From Planctomycetaceae bacterium (GTDB lineage: Bacteria; Planctomycetota; Planctomycetia; Planctomycetales; Planctomycetaceae): 16,689 nucleotides of DNA. The notes under the pieces were generated by a model. The model had not been told where the DNA came from. It worked only from the letters and a program-made list of their open reading frames with translations, and did no database searches. Position 1 is the first letter of the stretch. Every line of letters starts with the position of its first letter. Location of the stretch: positions 304-16,992 of the forward strand of contig JALTOP010000237.1 in assembly GCA_027000105.1 (NCBI GenBank). Direction: 5' to 3'. This document shows positions 8,354 through 16,689 of this stretch, piece after piece. The position numbers were made by a program, and so were the translations under genes.

Positions 8354-8700
8354 ACTATTTTGTCTTATTTATGGGTTCATTGCAAAACCATTCACACGAG
8401 GAACGGCTTGCGTTTATGTGTAAAGCAAATCGGATGCCAAGAAATGATTATCATCCAGATATTCCTATCTGTCCTGATATAAAGAGGTTAGGGAGTATCC
8501 CAATCTAGTTGGTTGAGGGTCGCGGTGCCATAATGGCATGATTGGGGAAGCTGATAGTTTTACCACTGTATGCCAAAATGGCCGCCTGTGGACGAACTTG
8601 ATGATGCGACGCAGATGTGATACAGGAAAATGTACTCAAATGTACACTATATGGCTGGGGGTACAATGAACATTCATGTTACGTGCTGACCGAAATAGCC
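8354..8700. other. Divergent regulatory region between dnaK and pheA
   Basis: No convincing gene is present. A 60-codon open frame on the plus strand (8326-8508) overlaps the dnaK promoter and lacks a ribosome binding site. The region instead holds several symmetric sites: TGCCAT-A-ATGGCA (8526-8538), GCCA-AAA-TGGC (8572-8582), a TGTAC direct repeat with 10-bp spacing (8631 and 8641), and AACAT-TC-ATGTT (8669-8680). This density of small repeats suggests a multi-site control region. Confidence 0.5.
8526..8583. promoter_or_regulatory. Operator-like pair of inverted repeats
   Basis: TGCCATAATGGCA (8526-8538) and TGCCAAAATGGCC (8571-8583) agree at 11 of 13 positions and each is centred on an inverted repeat with GCCA/TGGC arms. 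Their centres are 45 bases apart, a little over four helical turns. They lie upstream of the proposed pheA promoter and about 200 bases upstream of the dnaK promoter, so a dimeric regulator bound at both is plausible. The regulator is unknown. Confidence 0.4.
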
Positions 8701-8706
8701 GTTTCC

Positions 8707-8735
8707 TTGACACTGTAACTGTGTGTGGGTAAAAA
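8707..8735 (+). promoter_or_regulatory. Sigma70-like promoter of pheA
   Basis: A perfect TTGACA (8707-8712) is followed after exactly 17 bases by TAAAAA (8730-8735), which matches TATAAT at four positions. Transcription would begin near 8742, leaving a leader of about 50 bases before the pheA ATG. Confidence 0.55.
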
Positions 8736-8794
8736 CGCTCATTCAATAACATTCTGATGCGTGAACATTATCCAACAGTAAAAAGAGCAAGGCG

Positions 8795-10015
8795 ATGGCG
8801 AAGAAAAAGAAGGCAACCACGAAGACCACTCGCAAGGCTCCGGGCAGGCAGTCCAAATCGGCCACTGCCAGTAAGCGGGCGGTTAAAGCGAAAAAGCCTG
8901 CGAAAAAAGTTCCTGCCAAGAAAGTTGCGAAGAAAGTGGGAACTCGCCACGTCTCCCCTGAAGTTGCCATTCGACGGCTCGATCGAGAGATTGTCGATCT
9001 CCTGAATCGTCGCGCACAGACGACGTTGAAATTACTCCAGGAAAATCCGGTTCCGCGGGAAGCGTTGTTCGATCCGCATGCTGATGACGAACTGTGGCAA
9101 AAGCTGGAGGCCCTGAACAAGGGGCCGCTGCCGGTTTCTGCGCTGCGGGCGGTCTTTCGTGAAGTGCTAAGTGCGGCCAAGCAGCAGATTAAACGTCAAC
9201 GGGTCGCGTATTTGGGGCCGCAATACAGTTTTACCCACTTTGCGGCTCTGGAACGATTTGGCTCTCATGCCGATCTTGTTGCTGTCAACACGATTGCGGC
9301 TGTGTTTGAAGAGGTGAACCGCGGGCATACCGAATACGGGATTGTCCCTATCGAAAATAGTACAGACGGTCGGATTGTCGATACGCTCGATATGTTCCAG
9401 CGACTCCCGTTGAAAATTTGCGGTGAGCTGCAGATTTCAGTGCATCACAATCTGCTTTCCCGTTCGCTCCGCAGTGAGATTAACGAGATTTACAGTAAAC
9501 CGCAGGCTCTTTCGCAGTGTCGGGACTGGTTGGCGCGCAACATGCCCCAAGCCGAGTTGATCGAAGTGACAAGCACATCGACCGCTGCCCAAATTGCTCG
9601 CGATAAACCGGGAGCCGGTGCGGTGGCGTCACGACAGGCGGCTATCCAATACGATCTGGAAATTGTCGCTGATAATATTGAGGACAATCCGAATAATATC
9701 ACGCGCTTCGCCGTGATAGGAGACAGCGAAACCAAAGCGACCGGGCACGATCGAACTTCGATCCTGCTGCAGATCACTCACGCACCCGGTTCCCTTTCAG
9801 ATGCGCTGGCTGCATTCAAAACAAACAAGGTCAATCTGACCTGGATCGAATCGTTTCCGCTTCGCGGTGCAGAAGCCGGGTATCTTTTTTTCCTCGATTT
9901 CGAGGGACACAAGCAGGATGCGAAAATCAAAAAGACGCTCGCGGCGTTGGAAAAGAAAGCAGTCGCCTTGCGGTTGCTCGGCTCTTATCCGCGTAGTGAA
10001 CCGATCGATGGATAA
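8795..10015 (+). CDS. pheA: Chorismate mutase-like / prephenate dehydratase, basic N-terminus
   Basis: The 406-residue P-protein makes phenylpyruvate from prephenate for phenylalanine synthesis. Residues 2-48 are an unusual Lys/Ala-rich extension with 'AKK' repeats. A type II chorismate mutase-like helix bundle covers about 53-130 ('RRLDREIVDLLNRRAQ'). The dehydratase domain follows: 'VAYLGPQYSFTHFAALERFG' (137-156), 'GIVPIENSTDGRIVDTLD' (182-199), a 'TSTSTAAQIA' segment (259-268) and 'NITRFAVIG' (301-309). The C-terminal ACT domain (about 319-398) has 'GSLSDAL' and 'IESFP' in place of the canonical GALV and ESRP phenylalanine-binding motifs. The usual DPxRE motif of the mutase reads 'DPHADDE', so mutase activity is uncertain. 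The ATG at 8795 has only AGCAAGG close upstream; a GTG at codon 48 would remove the extension but lacks any ribosome binding site. Confidence 0.93.
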   Translation: MAKKKKATTKTTRKAPGRQSKSATASKRAVKAKKPAKKVPAKKVAKKVGTRHVSPEVAIRRLDREIVDLLNRRAQTTLKLLQENPVPREALFDPHADDELWQKLEALNKGPLPVSALRAVFREVLSAAKQQIKRQRVAYLGPQYSFTHFAALERFGSHADLVAVNTIAAVFEEVNRGHTEYGIVPIENSTDGRIVDTLDMFQRLPLKICGELQISVHHNLLSRSLRSEINEIYSKPQALSQCRDWLARNMPQAELIEVTSTSTAAQIARDKPGAGAVASRQAAIQYDLEIVADNIEDNPNNITRFAVIGDSETKATGHDRTSILLQITHAPGSLSDALAAFKTNKVNLTWIESFPLRGAEAGYLFFLDFEGHKQDAKIKKTLAALEKKAVALRLLGSYPRSEPIDG

Positions 10016-10021
10016 TCCTGT

Positions 10022-10044
10022 CAACTGACGGAATTTGTCAGTTG
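10022..10044 (+). terminator. Hairpin just after pheA
   Basis: CAACTGAC and GTCAGTTG form a perfect 8-bp stem with a 7-base loop, starting 7 bases after the pheA stop. There is no U-run, so it is either a weak or factor-assisted terminator or a 3'-end stability structure. It separates pheA from the kinase gene that starts 170 bases further on. Confidence 0.5.
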
Positions 10045-10212
10045 GCGGAACTGGTGGAACAAATGAGAGGCGTCTTTCTCCCGGTTATTGCGGTTTTCTA
10101 ACGCAACATTTTCAAGAACGACCCGGGCGGGCGGAATCCTTTGCGGAGGGGTTTTGGCAATACGGGGATAATCGGGTTCGCGGACGTTTTTGGGGAATTA
10201 GTGGAGCTATTA

Positions 10213-11196
10213 GTGAAATACGATGTGTACGGCGTTGGCAATTCTCTGGTCGATATTCAGGCTCACGTTTCGGACAGGTTTCTTGAATCAATCGGATATC
10301 CCAAAGGGGGAATGACGCTTGTTGACGAACAGACGCAGATGTCTGTCCTCGATCGCCTGGAAGGAACACCGGTCACACGCTGCGCGGGTGGTTCGGCGGC
10401 CAATACGATTATGGGGATTGTCGATTTCGGAGGCACGGCAGCTTATGCTGGCAAAACGGCCAATGATGAAATCGGCAACTTCTGCCTGCAGGATATGCGA
10501 AAGCTCGGCGTTCGTATCGAGGTGGAATCGATCGAAGGGCAGACCGGAACATGTGTCGTGCTGATTACCGATGATGCAGAACGAACCATGTTGACGCACC
10601 TGGGCGTTTCCTCGGAACTGAGCGAGAACGATATCGAAGAAGAAGAAATCGCCCGTTCAAAATATGTGTATATCGAAGGTTATCTTTTCACGGGAGATTC
10701 CACAAAGCGGGCGGCATTGAAGGCGATCGAGCTGGCGAAGAAGCACGATGTCAAAGTTGCGTTCACCGTTTCCGATCCCTTTCTGATCAATCTTTTTCGA
10801 GATGAGTTCTGGGAGCTGATTGAAGGGCCGATCGATCTGCTGTTTTGCAATCTGGAAGAGGCCCGCAGTTTGACCGGCAAGGAAGATGCGATCGATTGTG
10901 CGCACGAAATTCATAAGCACTCCGATCATGTTGCGATGACATTGGGGGCGGACGGTTCGCTGATCATGAATGATGGAAAGGCGATTCCAATCGAGGGCGT
11001 CCCAACGCATGCAATCGACACAACCGGTGCAGGTGATATGTACGCAGCCGGCGTTCTTTACGGGATTACGAACGGATTGAATTGGCACGACGCGGGGCAT
11101 CTCGCTTCACACGCCGCCTCGCGGGTTGTTTCGCAACTGGGGGCCCGGCTCGCCAAACCGTTCACGCAGGAAGAAATTGCCGAGCTGCTTTCGTGA
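10213..11196 (+). CDS. PfkB-family carbohydrate/nucleoside kinase
   Basis: The 327-residue cytosolic kinase transfers the ATP gamma-phosphate to a sugar or nucleoside hydroxyl. Both PfkB signatures are present: the glycine-rich 'CAGGSAANTIMG' (57-68) and 'DTTGAGDMYAAGVLYG' (269-284), whose D275 is the expected catalytic base next to the anion hole GAG. The opening 'YDVYGVGNSLVDIQAHV' and the overall layout resemble adenosine kinase-like members, but substrate cannot be decided (adenosine, ribose, inositol and fructose kinases all belong here). I chose the GTG at 10213 because GGAG stands 6 bases upstream; the open frame extends to an ATG at 10141, but the extra 24 residues lack family character. 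The downstream inositol phosphate synthase makes an inositol-related substrate possible but unproven. Confidence 0.88.
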   Translation: MKYDVYGVGNSLVDIQAHVSDRFLESIGYPKGGMTLVDEQTQMSVLDRLEGTPVTRCAGGSAANTIMGIVDFGGTAAYAGKTANDEIGNFCLQDMRKLGVRIEVESIEGQTGTCVVLITDDAERTMLTHLGVSSELSENDIEEEEIARSKYVYIEGYLFTGDSTKRAALKAIELAKKHDVKVAFTVSDPFLINLFRDEFWELIEGPIDLLFCNLEEARSLTGKEDAIDCAHEIHKHSDHVAMTLGADGSLIMNDGKAIPIEGVPTHAIDTTGAGDMYAAGVLYGITNGLNWHDAGHLASHAASRVVSQLGARLAKPFTQEEIAELLS

Positions 11197-11569
11197 ACCG
11201 GAATGTTGCCGCAGCCTGGCGTCATACTGGTACGTGCAAACCCTGAGATCGGGCTTGGAGCATACATGCGCCCCGGATAACCTGCACGACCGGTATCATT
11301 TTGTACCTTCGTTCTGAAATTCATTCCGAAAGCGATTATCCAGATGGCCGTTTTTCAGAAATGTGCGAACTGTTCGTAGACTTTCGCTGCGAAACAGACT
11401 TTTGCTCTTGCCAATGCGGATTGCCGAGCAGTCGGAAAAAATATCCGGAAATCGCATGGTCGATCTTTGATGTTTTTCGGCACTCACGCTAACCTGATAC
11501 CGGCAGCGGGAGTTTTCCCGGGTATTTCTTCCTTCGACAAGGCCGCCGTTTGAGTTACGGAATAAATCA
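11197..11569. other. 373-bp gap with no recognisable gene
   Basis: No coding frame here has family character; a 63-codon frame at 11301-11492 lacks a ribosome binding site. A weak promoter-like pair, TTGATG and TAACCT with 17 bases between (about 11467-11495), and a small hairpin CGGGA-GTTT-TCCCG (11507-11520) lie before the reductase gene. Neither is strong. Confidence 0.4.
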
Positions 11570-12508
11570 GTGGATATTTCTGAGCTACGCACCAGGCATT
11601 ACAACGCGACAATTATCTATTTCGAACTCGTGCACGAACATTTGATGAAAATTCGTGTCAAACCGGATGGAGATCGTCTCGATTACGAACCCGGACAGTA
11701 CACAATCCTTGCACTGGGAGGCTGGGAGAATCGCTACGATGGCCCAGCAACAATCGCCGACGAAAAAATCCGGGGGAAGCTGATCAAGCGGGCCTATTCG
11801 GTTGCCTGTACGTTGATCGACGAGAACGGGCAGTTGATCAGTTGTCGGGATTGCGACTATCTCGAATTCTATATTACCCTTGTTGTCCGTAACGATGAGG
11901 AACTCCCCAAACGTCCGCCGTTGACACCGAGACTGTTCGCGTTACGGGAGGGAGATCGCATTCATCTGTCCCGCCATGTGGTGGGCCATTACACGCTGGA
12001 TCCTGTTGGGCCGGAAGATGACGTTGTTCTTGCGGGCACCGGAACCGGGGAAGCACCGCACAATGCGATGGCTGCGGAGTTGCTCAAACGGGGGCATCGG
12101 GGGAAGATCGCTTCAATGACCTGCGTTCGTTATCGGGGTGACGCAGCTTATTTGAAGGAACAGGCCCGACTCGAAGAAATGTTTCCGAATTACCGGTATC
12201 GTCTTTACACCACGCGGGAACCTGAAAATCTGGATGCTTCACATCCCGATTACGTGGGCAAGCGATATTTGCAGGACGTCATCCGTCCCGAAAATTTCGA
12301 ACAGGAATTCGGCTGGTCAATCAACCCGGCTTCCACCCATGTCTTTTTGTGTGGCAATCCTGAAATGATCGGGATTCCCGTCCGGAAAAAGGACGGAACT
12401 CACGAATTCCCACAGCCGAAGGGAATGATCGAAATTCTTACCGAACAGGGAATGAGTCTGGCACAGGGGCACGAACCGGGAAATATCCATTTTGAAAAAT
12501 ATTGGTAA
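11570..12508 (+). CDS. Ferredoxin-NADP+ reductase-like flavoprotein
   Basis: The 312-residue protein is expected to move electrons between NADPH and ferredoxin or flavodoxin through FAD. The FAD domain carries 'YEPGQYTILAL' (39-49) and the flavin-binding 'KRAYSVA' (73-79, RxYS). The NADP domain has 'VVLAGTGTGEAPHNAM' (152-167) as the pyrophosphate loop, where most relatives read GTGTGIAPF, and 'HVFLCGNPEMI' (257-267), the usual CGxPxM motif. The C-terminus 'FEKYW' ends in an aromatic residue, as in bacterial FPR enzymes, where it stacks on the flavin. Length is above the 250-270 of most bacterial FPRs, due to insertions near 52-70 and 210-250. The GTG start follows ACGGAA about 9 bases upstream. 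No ferredoxin gene is adjacent. Confidence 0.88.
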   Translation: MDISELRTRHYNATIIYFELVHEHLMKIRVKPDGDRLDYEPGQYTILALGGWENRYDGPATIADEKIRGKLIKRAYSVACTLIDENGQLISCRDCDYLEFYITLVVRNDEELPKRPPLTPRLFALREGDRIHLSRHVVGHYTLDPVGPEDDVVLAGTGTGEAPHNAMAAELLKRGHRGKIASMTCVRYRGDAAYLKEQARLEEMFPNYRYRLYTTREPENLDASHPDYVGKRYLQDVIRPENFEQEFGWSINPASTHVFLCGNPEMIGIPVRKKDGTHEFPQPKGMIEILTEQGMSLAQGHEPGNIHFEKYW

Positions 12509-12578
12509 CAATTGCTCCCTTATCACGGTACGCTGAGCTTGAAGCGGTTGGCTCGATTTTCAGCAGTGCGGCAAGCAA

Positions 12579-12648
12579 CTGTGACAAACCGCGGCATATT
12601 GCAGTAAACTGCGGCAACCTGCGGCAACCTGCGGCAAGCTGTAACAAA
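12579..12648. repeat. 10-bp tandem array (7 units)
   Basis: Seven contiguous decamers follow the consensus CTGCGGCAAA: three near-identical units (CTGCGGCAAC twice, CTGCGGCAAG once, 12609-12638) with diverged copies on both sides (CTGTGACAAA at 12579, CTGTAACAAA at 12639). A further related GTGCGGCAAG lies at 12566. The period is close to one helical turn, so every unit presents on the same face of the DNA. The array ends 103 bases before the start of the inositol phosphate synthase gene. Confidence 0.7.
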
Positions 12649-12751
12649 GCGGATTGGCGTCCCCGCAGTTTTCCTGCTGGGAAGGTTATTAGCGATGAAA
12701 TCAGGGCAGAACCTGTGATGGATCAAGAAAGTAAAATTGAAACAGAACCTC

Positions 12752-13963
12752 ATGAGTGACAGAAAAATTGGAATCTGGTTTATTGGTGCCTGGGGAGGTG
12801 TGGCGACCACCTCAGCCGTTGGGCTGGCCGCGCTCCAGCAGGGAATTGCTCCACCGACCGGTCTTGTGAGTGAATTACCACTTTTTCAGGACGTTCCTTT
12901 GGCCGATTGGAACTGCTTTGTTATCGGCGGACACGAAGTAAGAGAGATCGGCTTTCAGAACGCGGCTCGGGAACTGGCCGAAAAATCGAACCTCTTTTCC
13001 GTTGAATTGCTGAAATCGGTTTCGTCGAAACTGGATGAATTTGACGCCAATATCAAGCAGGGAACCTTGATCAATGTAGGCTCGATGATCAAAAAAATTT
13101 CGTGCGAACAGGCGAAGAAGCAACAGGGGGAATCGCCAGGTGAGGCACTGAAAAGAATACAGACCGACATCGAACAGTTTCGCTCCCGATATCAGCTTGA
13201 TCAGGTGATTGTTGTCAATCTCGCTTCCACAGAACCGACCATGCATCTTGACGAGGTGCCAGATTCCTGGTCAGAATTGAGCAGCGTCATTCATTCCAGT
13301 CAATCTTCACCGATCCCTGCCAGTTCCCTGTACGCGATTGCCGCCTTTGAAGCAAACTGCGCCTTTGTCAATTTTACGCCTTCGGTCGCCTCAAATTTAC
13401 CGGCTCTGATTGAGCTGGCAGAATCGAAAACGAGAGTCCATTGTGGACGGGACGGAAAAACAGGGGAGACACTTTTGAAGAGTGTTCTTGCTCCGATGTT
13501 TGCCGCCCGCAATCTGCATGTCCTCAGTTGGGTGGGGCACAATATCTTCGGGAACATGGATGGCATTGTGCTGAACGATCCTGAAAACAAAGCCACGAAG
13601 GTTCATTCCAAAGCGCACCTGCTATCGGAGATTCTCGGCTACGATCTCCAGTCGCTCGTCTCCATCGAGTACATTGAATCTTTGGGAGACTGGAAAACGG
13701 CTTGGGATCATATCCACTTTGAGGGTTTTCTGAACACAAAAATGACCCTGCAACTGACCTGGCAAGGTTGTGACTCCATTTTGGCCGCTCCGCTTGTGCT
13801 GGATTTGATCCGCCTGTGTGAACTGGAGCAACATCGGGGAGGTAGCGGCATTCAGGAACAGTTCGCCTGCTTCTTCAAAAGTCCGATGGGAACAGCGCCG
13901 CCGGAATTCGCCTTGCAGTATGAAATGCTGAAAAAATGGGTTGAACAGGTGAAAACCGGCTGA
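12752..13963 (+). CDS. ino1: myo-Inositol-1-phosphate synthase family protein
   Basis: The 403-residue enzyme should convert glucose-6-phosphate to inositol-3-phosphate (1L-myo-inositol-1-phosphate) using NAD+. An N-terminal Rossmann segment 'GIWFIGAWGGVATT' (7-20) binds the nucleotide. The family blocks follow in order: 'VVNLASTEP' (154-162), 'FVNFTPS' (205-211), 'GRDGKTGETLLKS' (232-244), 'GHNIFGNMDGIVLNDP' (262-277), 'KVHSK' (283-287) with candidate catalytic lysines, and 'CDSILAAPLVLDL' (340-352). The blocks are divergent from the eukaryotic and actinobacterial forms (GDDFKSGQT reads GRDGKTGET). I chose the ATG at 12752; a TTG five codons upstream is possible and neither has a good Shine-Dalgarno. 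It stands alone between two repeat arrays; inositol lipids or solutes would be the outlet. Confidence 0.88.
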   Translation: MSDRKIGIWFIGAWGGVATTSAVGLAALQQGIAPPTGLVSELPLFQDVPLADWNCFVIGGHEVREIGFQNAARELAEKSNLFSVELLKSVSSKLDEFDANIKQGTLINVGSMIKKISCEQAKKQQGESPGEALKRIQTDIEQFRSRYQLDQVIVVNLASTEPTMHLDEVPDSWSELSSVIHSSQSSPIPASSLYAIAAFEANCAFVNFTPSVASNLPALIELAESKTRVHCGRDGKTGETLLKSVLAPMFAARNLHVLSWVGHNIFGNMDGIVLNDPENKATKVHSKAHLLSEILGYDLQSLVSIEYIESLGDWKTAWDHIHFEGFLNTKMTLQLTWQGCDSILAAPLVLDLIRLCELEQHRGGSGIQEQFACFFKSPMGTAPPEFALQYEMLKKWVEQVKTG

Positions 13964-13993
13964 CCGTCCTGTCTCTCCAACCGGTCTGGCTTT

Positions 13994-14068
13994 GGGCGGA
14001 CGGACAAACCTGGCGGGAGCAAACCGGGCGGGAGCAAACCGCTCGGGAGTAAATCGCGCGAGTTGCAA
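13994..14068. repeat. 15-bp tandem array before priA
   Basis: Consecutive 15-mers at 14009, 14024 and 14039 follow CCNGGCGGGAGCAAA, with degenerate units before (13994) and after (14054). The period equals five codons, so the minus strand reads a repeated 'RFAPA' in an otherwise unsupported frame. The array ends at the ATG at 14068. A further direct repeat CTGGTCTG appears at about 14079 and 14110. Confidence 0.6.
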
Positions 14069-14145
14069 TGATTCCGCCTGGTCTGCTCAGACTGGCCAGA
14101 TTGCTCAGGCTGGTCTGTGAAACCGTTTCGTCATACAATGCCCCG

Positions 14146-16446
14146 GTGAAGCGACAACAGAATCTATTTCAGGACGCCGCCGATTTGAAATGGAGCGAGG
14201 CCGATCTGCGTGATCGTCTTGTGGCCGAGGTGGTTTTTAACCGTCCAATGGAAACGGGCTATTATTACCTGGTGCCCGATCCGTTGCGGGAGTTGCTGCG
14301 CCCCGGGCAGCGGGTGAAAGCGCCTCTCGGCCGGGGCAACAAAATGGAAGCCGGCTTTTGTATCAGACTGCATAATGGTATTCCGCCTGAGGTTTCCGGA
14401 AAACGGAAGCTGAAAGAAATCGTCGAAATTCTGGATCGCGAACCGCTGGTGAATCGGAAGATGCTCGATCTGACCCGCTGGATCGCTGACTATTATCTGT
14501 GCAGTTGGGGGCAAGTACTGCACGGTGTGATTCCGGCGGCGGTAAAAAAAAATGCGGGGACACGGGAGTTCCGCCTGTTTCGATTGGCGGACGGTATTCT
14601 GGATCGCATCGATAACTGGCAATTGCCCGCCAAACAGCGCGCCGTCGTCGAAGTGTTGAGGGCCGCCCGGGAACCGATGCTGATCGATGCTCTCACCGCG
14701 GCGGCGAAGTGCGGAACATCGCCGGTCAACACGCTCCGGAAGAAAGGAATTGTTGAGGCGATTCGCGAAACCCGGCTGACTTTTTCGCCCGAAGAAAAAG
14801 TTGTCGAGCGGGAAAAATCGCTCACGCTCAGTTCGGCTCAACAGCGGGCACTTGATGCCATCATCGGTGCTGCCGACAGGAAACCATCTTCCCATGAAAC
14901 ATTGTTGTTGCATGGCGTGACTGGTTCCGGGAAAACGGAAGTTTATATCCAGGCGATCCGTCACATTGTTGATCGGGAACAGCAGGCCATTCTGCTTGTG
15001 CCCGAAATCAGTCTGACGCCACAAACGATCCGGCGTTTCAGCCGACGCTTCGATTCCGTCGCGGTTTTGCATTCACATTTGACAGACTCGGAAAGACATT
15101 GGCACTGGCAGCAGATTGCATCGGGAAAAGTCCAGGTCGTTGTCGGAGCACGGAGTGCCATCTTCGCTCCCATGCCGAACCTGGGAATGATTATCATCGA
15201 CGAAGAACACGAAACAACTTTCAAACAGGAAACCGTCCCACGTTATCATGCTCGGGAAGTAGCCCGGAAACGGGCCCAGATGGAAAACATTCCGCTCGTT
15301 CTCGGAACGGCCACGCCGATGCTGGAATCGTGGTGGAAGGTGAAGACGAAACAGTATCGCCTTGTTTCACTGCCTGATCGAATCGAAAAACTTCCGATGC
15401 CTCCCGTGATCACCGTCGATACCGTGAACGATCCACTCATCAAACGGGGACACAACATCGGGCGGGCCTTGCGCGCCTCGATGGATCAGGCACTCCGGGA
15501 CGATGGCCAGATCATCCTGTTTTTCAATCTTCGCGGTTTCACCCCGGTGTTGTGGTGTAGACAGTGTGGCGAGAAATTCACCTGCCCCCACTGTGCAACC
15601 AGTTTAACCTGGCATAAAGATAAAAAAATCTGCATGTGCCACACTTGCGATTTCAAAACGGGTCTGCCCGGTTCCTGCCCCTCCTGCCATCAACCGGGAT
15701 TACGACATTTCGGCTCCGGGACTCAACGGCTCGAAGATGAAGTTCGCAGCAAATTCCCGGGCGTTTCGGTCATCCGCATGGATAGCGATTCGATGCGAAA
15801 GGCGGGCAGTCATCATGAAGCGCTTGAGAAATTCCGGCATGGCGAAGCCTCGATTCTGCTCGGTACCCAGATGATCGCCAAGGGACTCGATTTCCCCAAT
15901 GTGACCCTTGTTGGCGTTGTCGATGCGGATATCTCGCTGCATCAAACCGATTTTCGTGCTTCCGAACGAACGTTCCAGCTGATTTCCCAGGTGGCGGGTC
16001 GAACCGGTCGCAGTTCGCGTGGCGGTCGTGTTCTTGTCCAGACAATGCAACCGGATGCCGAGGCGATCCGCTTTGCTGCCGAGCATGATTATGTCGGCTT
16101 TGCCAGACAGGAATTGAAGCATCGGGAAGAAAGCCAAATGCCCCCCTGTTCGCAGTTGCTGCGGATCATCATTCGAGGCAAGGACGAAAAACTGGTCGAA
16201 GAATCGTCTCTGGCCATGAGCGATATATTGCGCAGCCGAACAAAAACATCCCCGGCGATCTACCGTATTCTGGGGCCTGCTCCCGCTCCTCTGGCCCGAC
16301 ACAAGGATTATTTCCGCTTCCATATTCTGATCAGCAGCGAAAGCCATTCGGCATTGTGCGGATTGCTGCGCGATTGCAGAAAAGAAATCGACAAGCTGCC
16401 TCATATCGAATACGCTCTTGATGTCGATCCTCTGCAGATCCGGTAA
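14146..16446 (+). CDS. priA: Primosomal protein N' (replication restart helicase PriA)
   Basis: The 766-residue superfamily 2 helicase recognises stalled forks and reloads the replisome. A 3'-DNA-binding domain spans about 24-125, followed by a winged-helix region (about 160-215). Helicase motifs include Walker A 'GVTGSGKT' (257-264), 'DEEH' (352-355) and 'GTATP' (387-391), and later 'LGTQMIAKGLDFPNV' and 'QVAGRTGRSSRGG'. Eight zinc-binding cysteines occur in four CxxC pairs (471/474, 480/483, 498/501, 511/514), all conserved, with one extra cysteine at 496. The start is uncertain: an ATG at 14068 would add 26 Leu/Arg-rich residues translated from repeat-like sequence, whereas the GTG at 14146 gives 'KRQQNLF' like other planctomycete members as I remember them. 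Neither has a clear ribosome binding site. Length is slightly above the usual 730. Confidence 0.95.
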   Translation: MKRQQNLFQDAADLKWSEADLRDRLVAEVVFNRPMETGYYYLVPDPLRELLRPGQRVKAPLGRGNKMEAGFCIRLHNGIPPEVSGKRKLKEIVEILDREPLVNRKMLDLTRWIADYYLCSWGQVLHGVIPAAVKKNAGTREFRLFRLADGILDRIDNWQLPAKQRAVVEVLRAAREPMLIDALTAAAKCGTSPVNTLRKKGIVEAIRETRLTFSPEEKVVEREKSLTLSSAQQRALDAIIGAADRKPSSHETLLLHGVTGSGKTEVYIQAIRHIVDREQQAILLVPEISLTPQTIRRFSRRFDSVAVLHSHLTDSERHWHWQQIASGKVQVVVGARSAIFAPMPNLGMIIIDEEHETTFKQETVPRYHAREVARKRAQMENIPLVLGTATPMLESWWKVKTKQYRLVSLPDRIEKLPMPPVITVDTVNDPLIKRGHNIGRALRASMDQALRDDGQIILFFNLRGFTPVLWCRQCGEKFTCPHCATSLTWHKDKKICMCHTCDFKTGLPGSCPSCHQPGLRHFGSGTQRLEDEVRSKFPGVSVIRMDSDSMRKAGSHHEALEKFRHGEASILLGTQMIAKGLDFPNVTLVGVVDADISLHQTDFRASERTFQLISQVAGRTGRSSRGGRVLVQTMQPDAEAIRFAAEHDYVGFARQELKHREESQMPPCSQLLRIIIRGKDEKLVEESSLAMSDILRSRTKTSPAIYRILGPAPAPLARHKDYFRFHILISSESHSALCGLLRDCRKEIDKLPHIEYALDVDPLQIR

Positions 16447-16467
16447 CTGATAACCGGTTCCGGAATT

Positions 16468-16689
16468 TCAGAGCGATTGCTGCTCCAGTTCCCTGCGCAA
16501 CTTGTCCTCGGGGACATAAAGTGATTTTCTGAGGATCACTTCACGAATGTGCCAGAGCTGCCCAGACTTTTTCCAACGATCAAAATAGGTGTAGACCGTT
16601 TCCCACGCGGGGAAATCGTGGGGCAGCATCCGCCAGGTACAACCGGTGTTCCAGCGATAGTTGATGGCATTAACGACCTCACGCAAGTT
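16468..16689 (-). mobile_element. IS5-type transposase fragment, runs off the window
   Basis: The frame is open through the right edge and ends at the TGA at 16468. 'REVVNAINYRWNTGCTWRMLPHDFPAWETVYTYFDRWKKSGQLWHI' is the DUF4096 helix-turn-helix domain that forms the N-terminal part (OrfA) of IS5-family transposases. After 'REVILRK' it departs from the usual sequence into 'SLYVPEDKLRRELEQQSL' and stops. The DDE catalytic part should follow downstream, but priA ends only 21 bases past this stop, so the rest of the element is absent. This is a remnant or a free-standing OrfA-like protein converging on priA; no inverted repeat is visible in the part shown. Confidence 0.75.

Overview
The window looks like a chromosomal segment of a planctomycete of moderate GC (roughly 53% by eye). 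This assignment is inference. It rests on the overall flavour of the proteins, the divergent inositol-1-phosphate synthase, the 'TWIESFP' form of the ACT motif in the prephenate dehydratase, the lysine-rich basic extension on that enzyme, and the hairpin repeats of CCCAGCCAC type. No rRNA, tRNA or CRISPR array is visible.

Left flank (1-2370) is an accessory patch. It holds a low-GC gene for a two-helix membrane protein of unknown function (291-848). Next comes an IS110-family element (about 942 to about 2148) whose recombinase is split into two frames by about 86 extra bases, with all recognisable catalytic residues still present. The upstream non-coding end of this element folds into hairpins and is a candidate bridge RNA. 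A perfect 34-bp palindrome and REP-like hairpins follow.

Middle (2371-8298, all on the minus strand) carries, in transcription order, dnaK, clpB, a class I SAM methyltransferase and a small hypothetical protein. A clear intrinsic terminator separates dnaK from clpB, so the two chaperone genes are neighbours with separate transcripts. DnaK and ClpB act together in protein disaggregation.

A 496-bp divergent control region (8299-8794) separates dnaK from the plus-strand genes. It contains a TATAAT box buried in a palindrome in front of dnaK, a TTGACA/17/TAAAAA promoter in front of pheA, and two nearly identical inverted repeats that look like an operator pair.

Right half (8795-16446, all plus strand) carries pheA (chorismate mutase-like plus prephenate dehydratase plus ACT, with a histone-H1-like N-terminus), a PfkB-family sugar or nucleoside kinase, a ferredoxin-NADP+ reductase-like flavoprotein, an inositol-1-phosphate synthase and priA. 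Gaps of about 180-370 bp suggest several transcription units. Short tandem arrays lie before the inositol phosphate synthase (10-bp period) and before priA (15-bp period). The window ends inside an IS5-type transposase fragment on the minus strand.

Nothing here is a convincing new defence or biosynthetic system. The items most worth following are the IS110 bridge-RNA candidate with its split recombinase, the basic tail on PheA, the operator pair and the helically phased 10-bp array.
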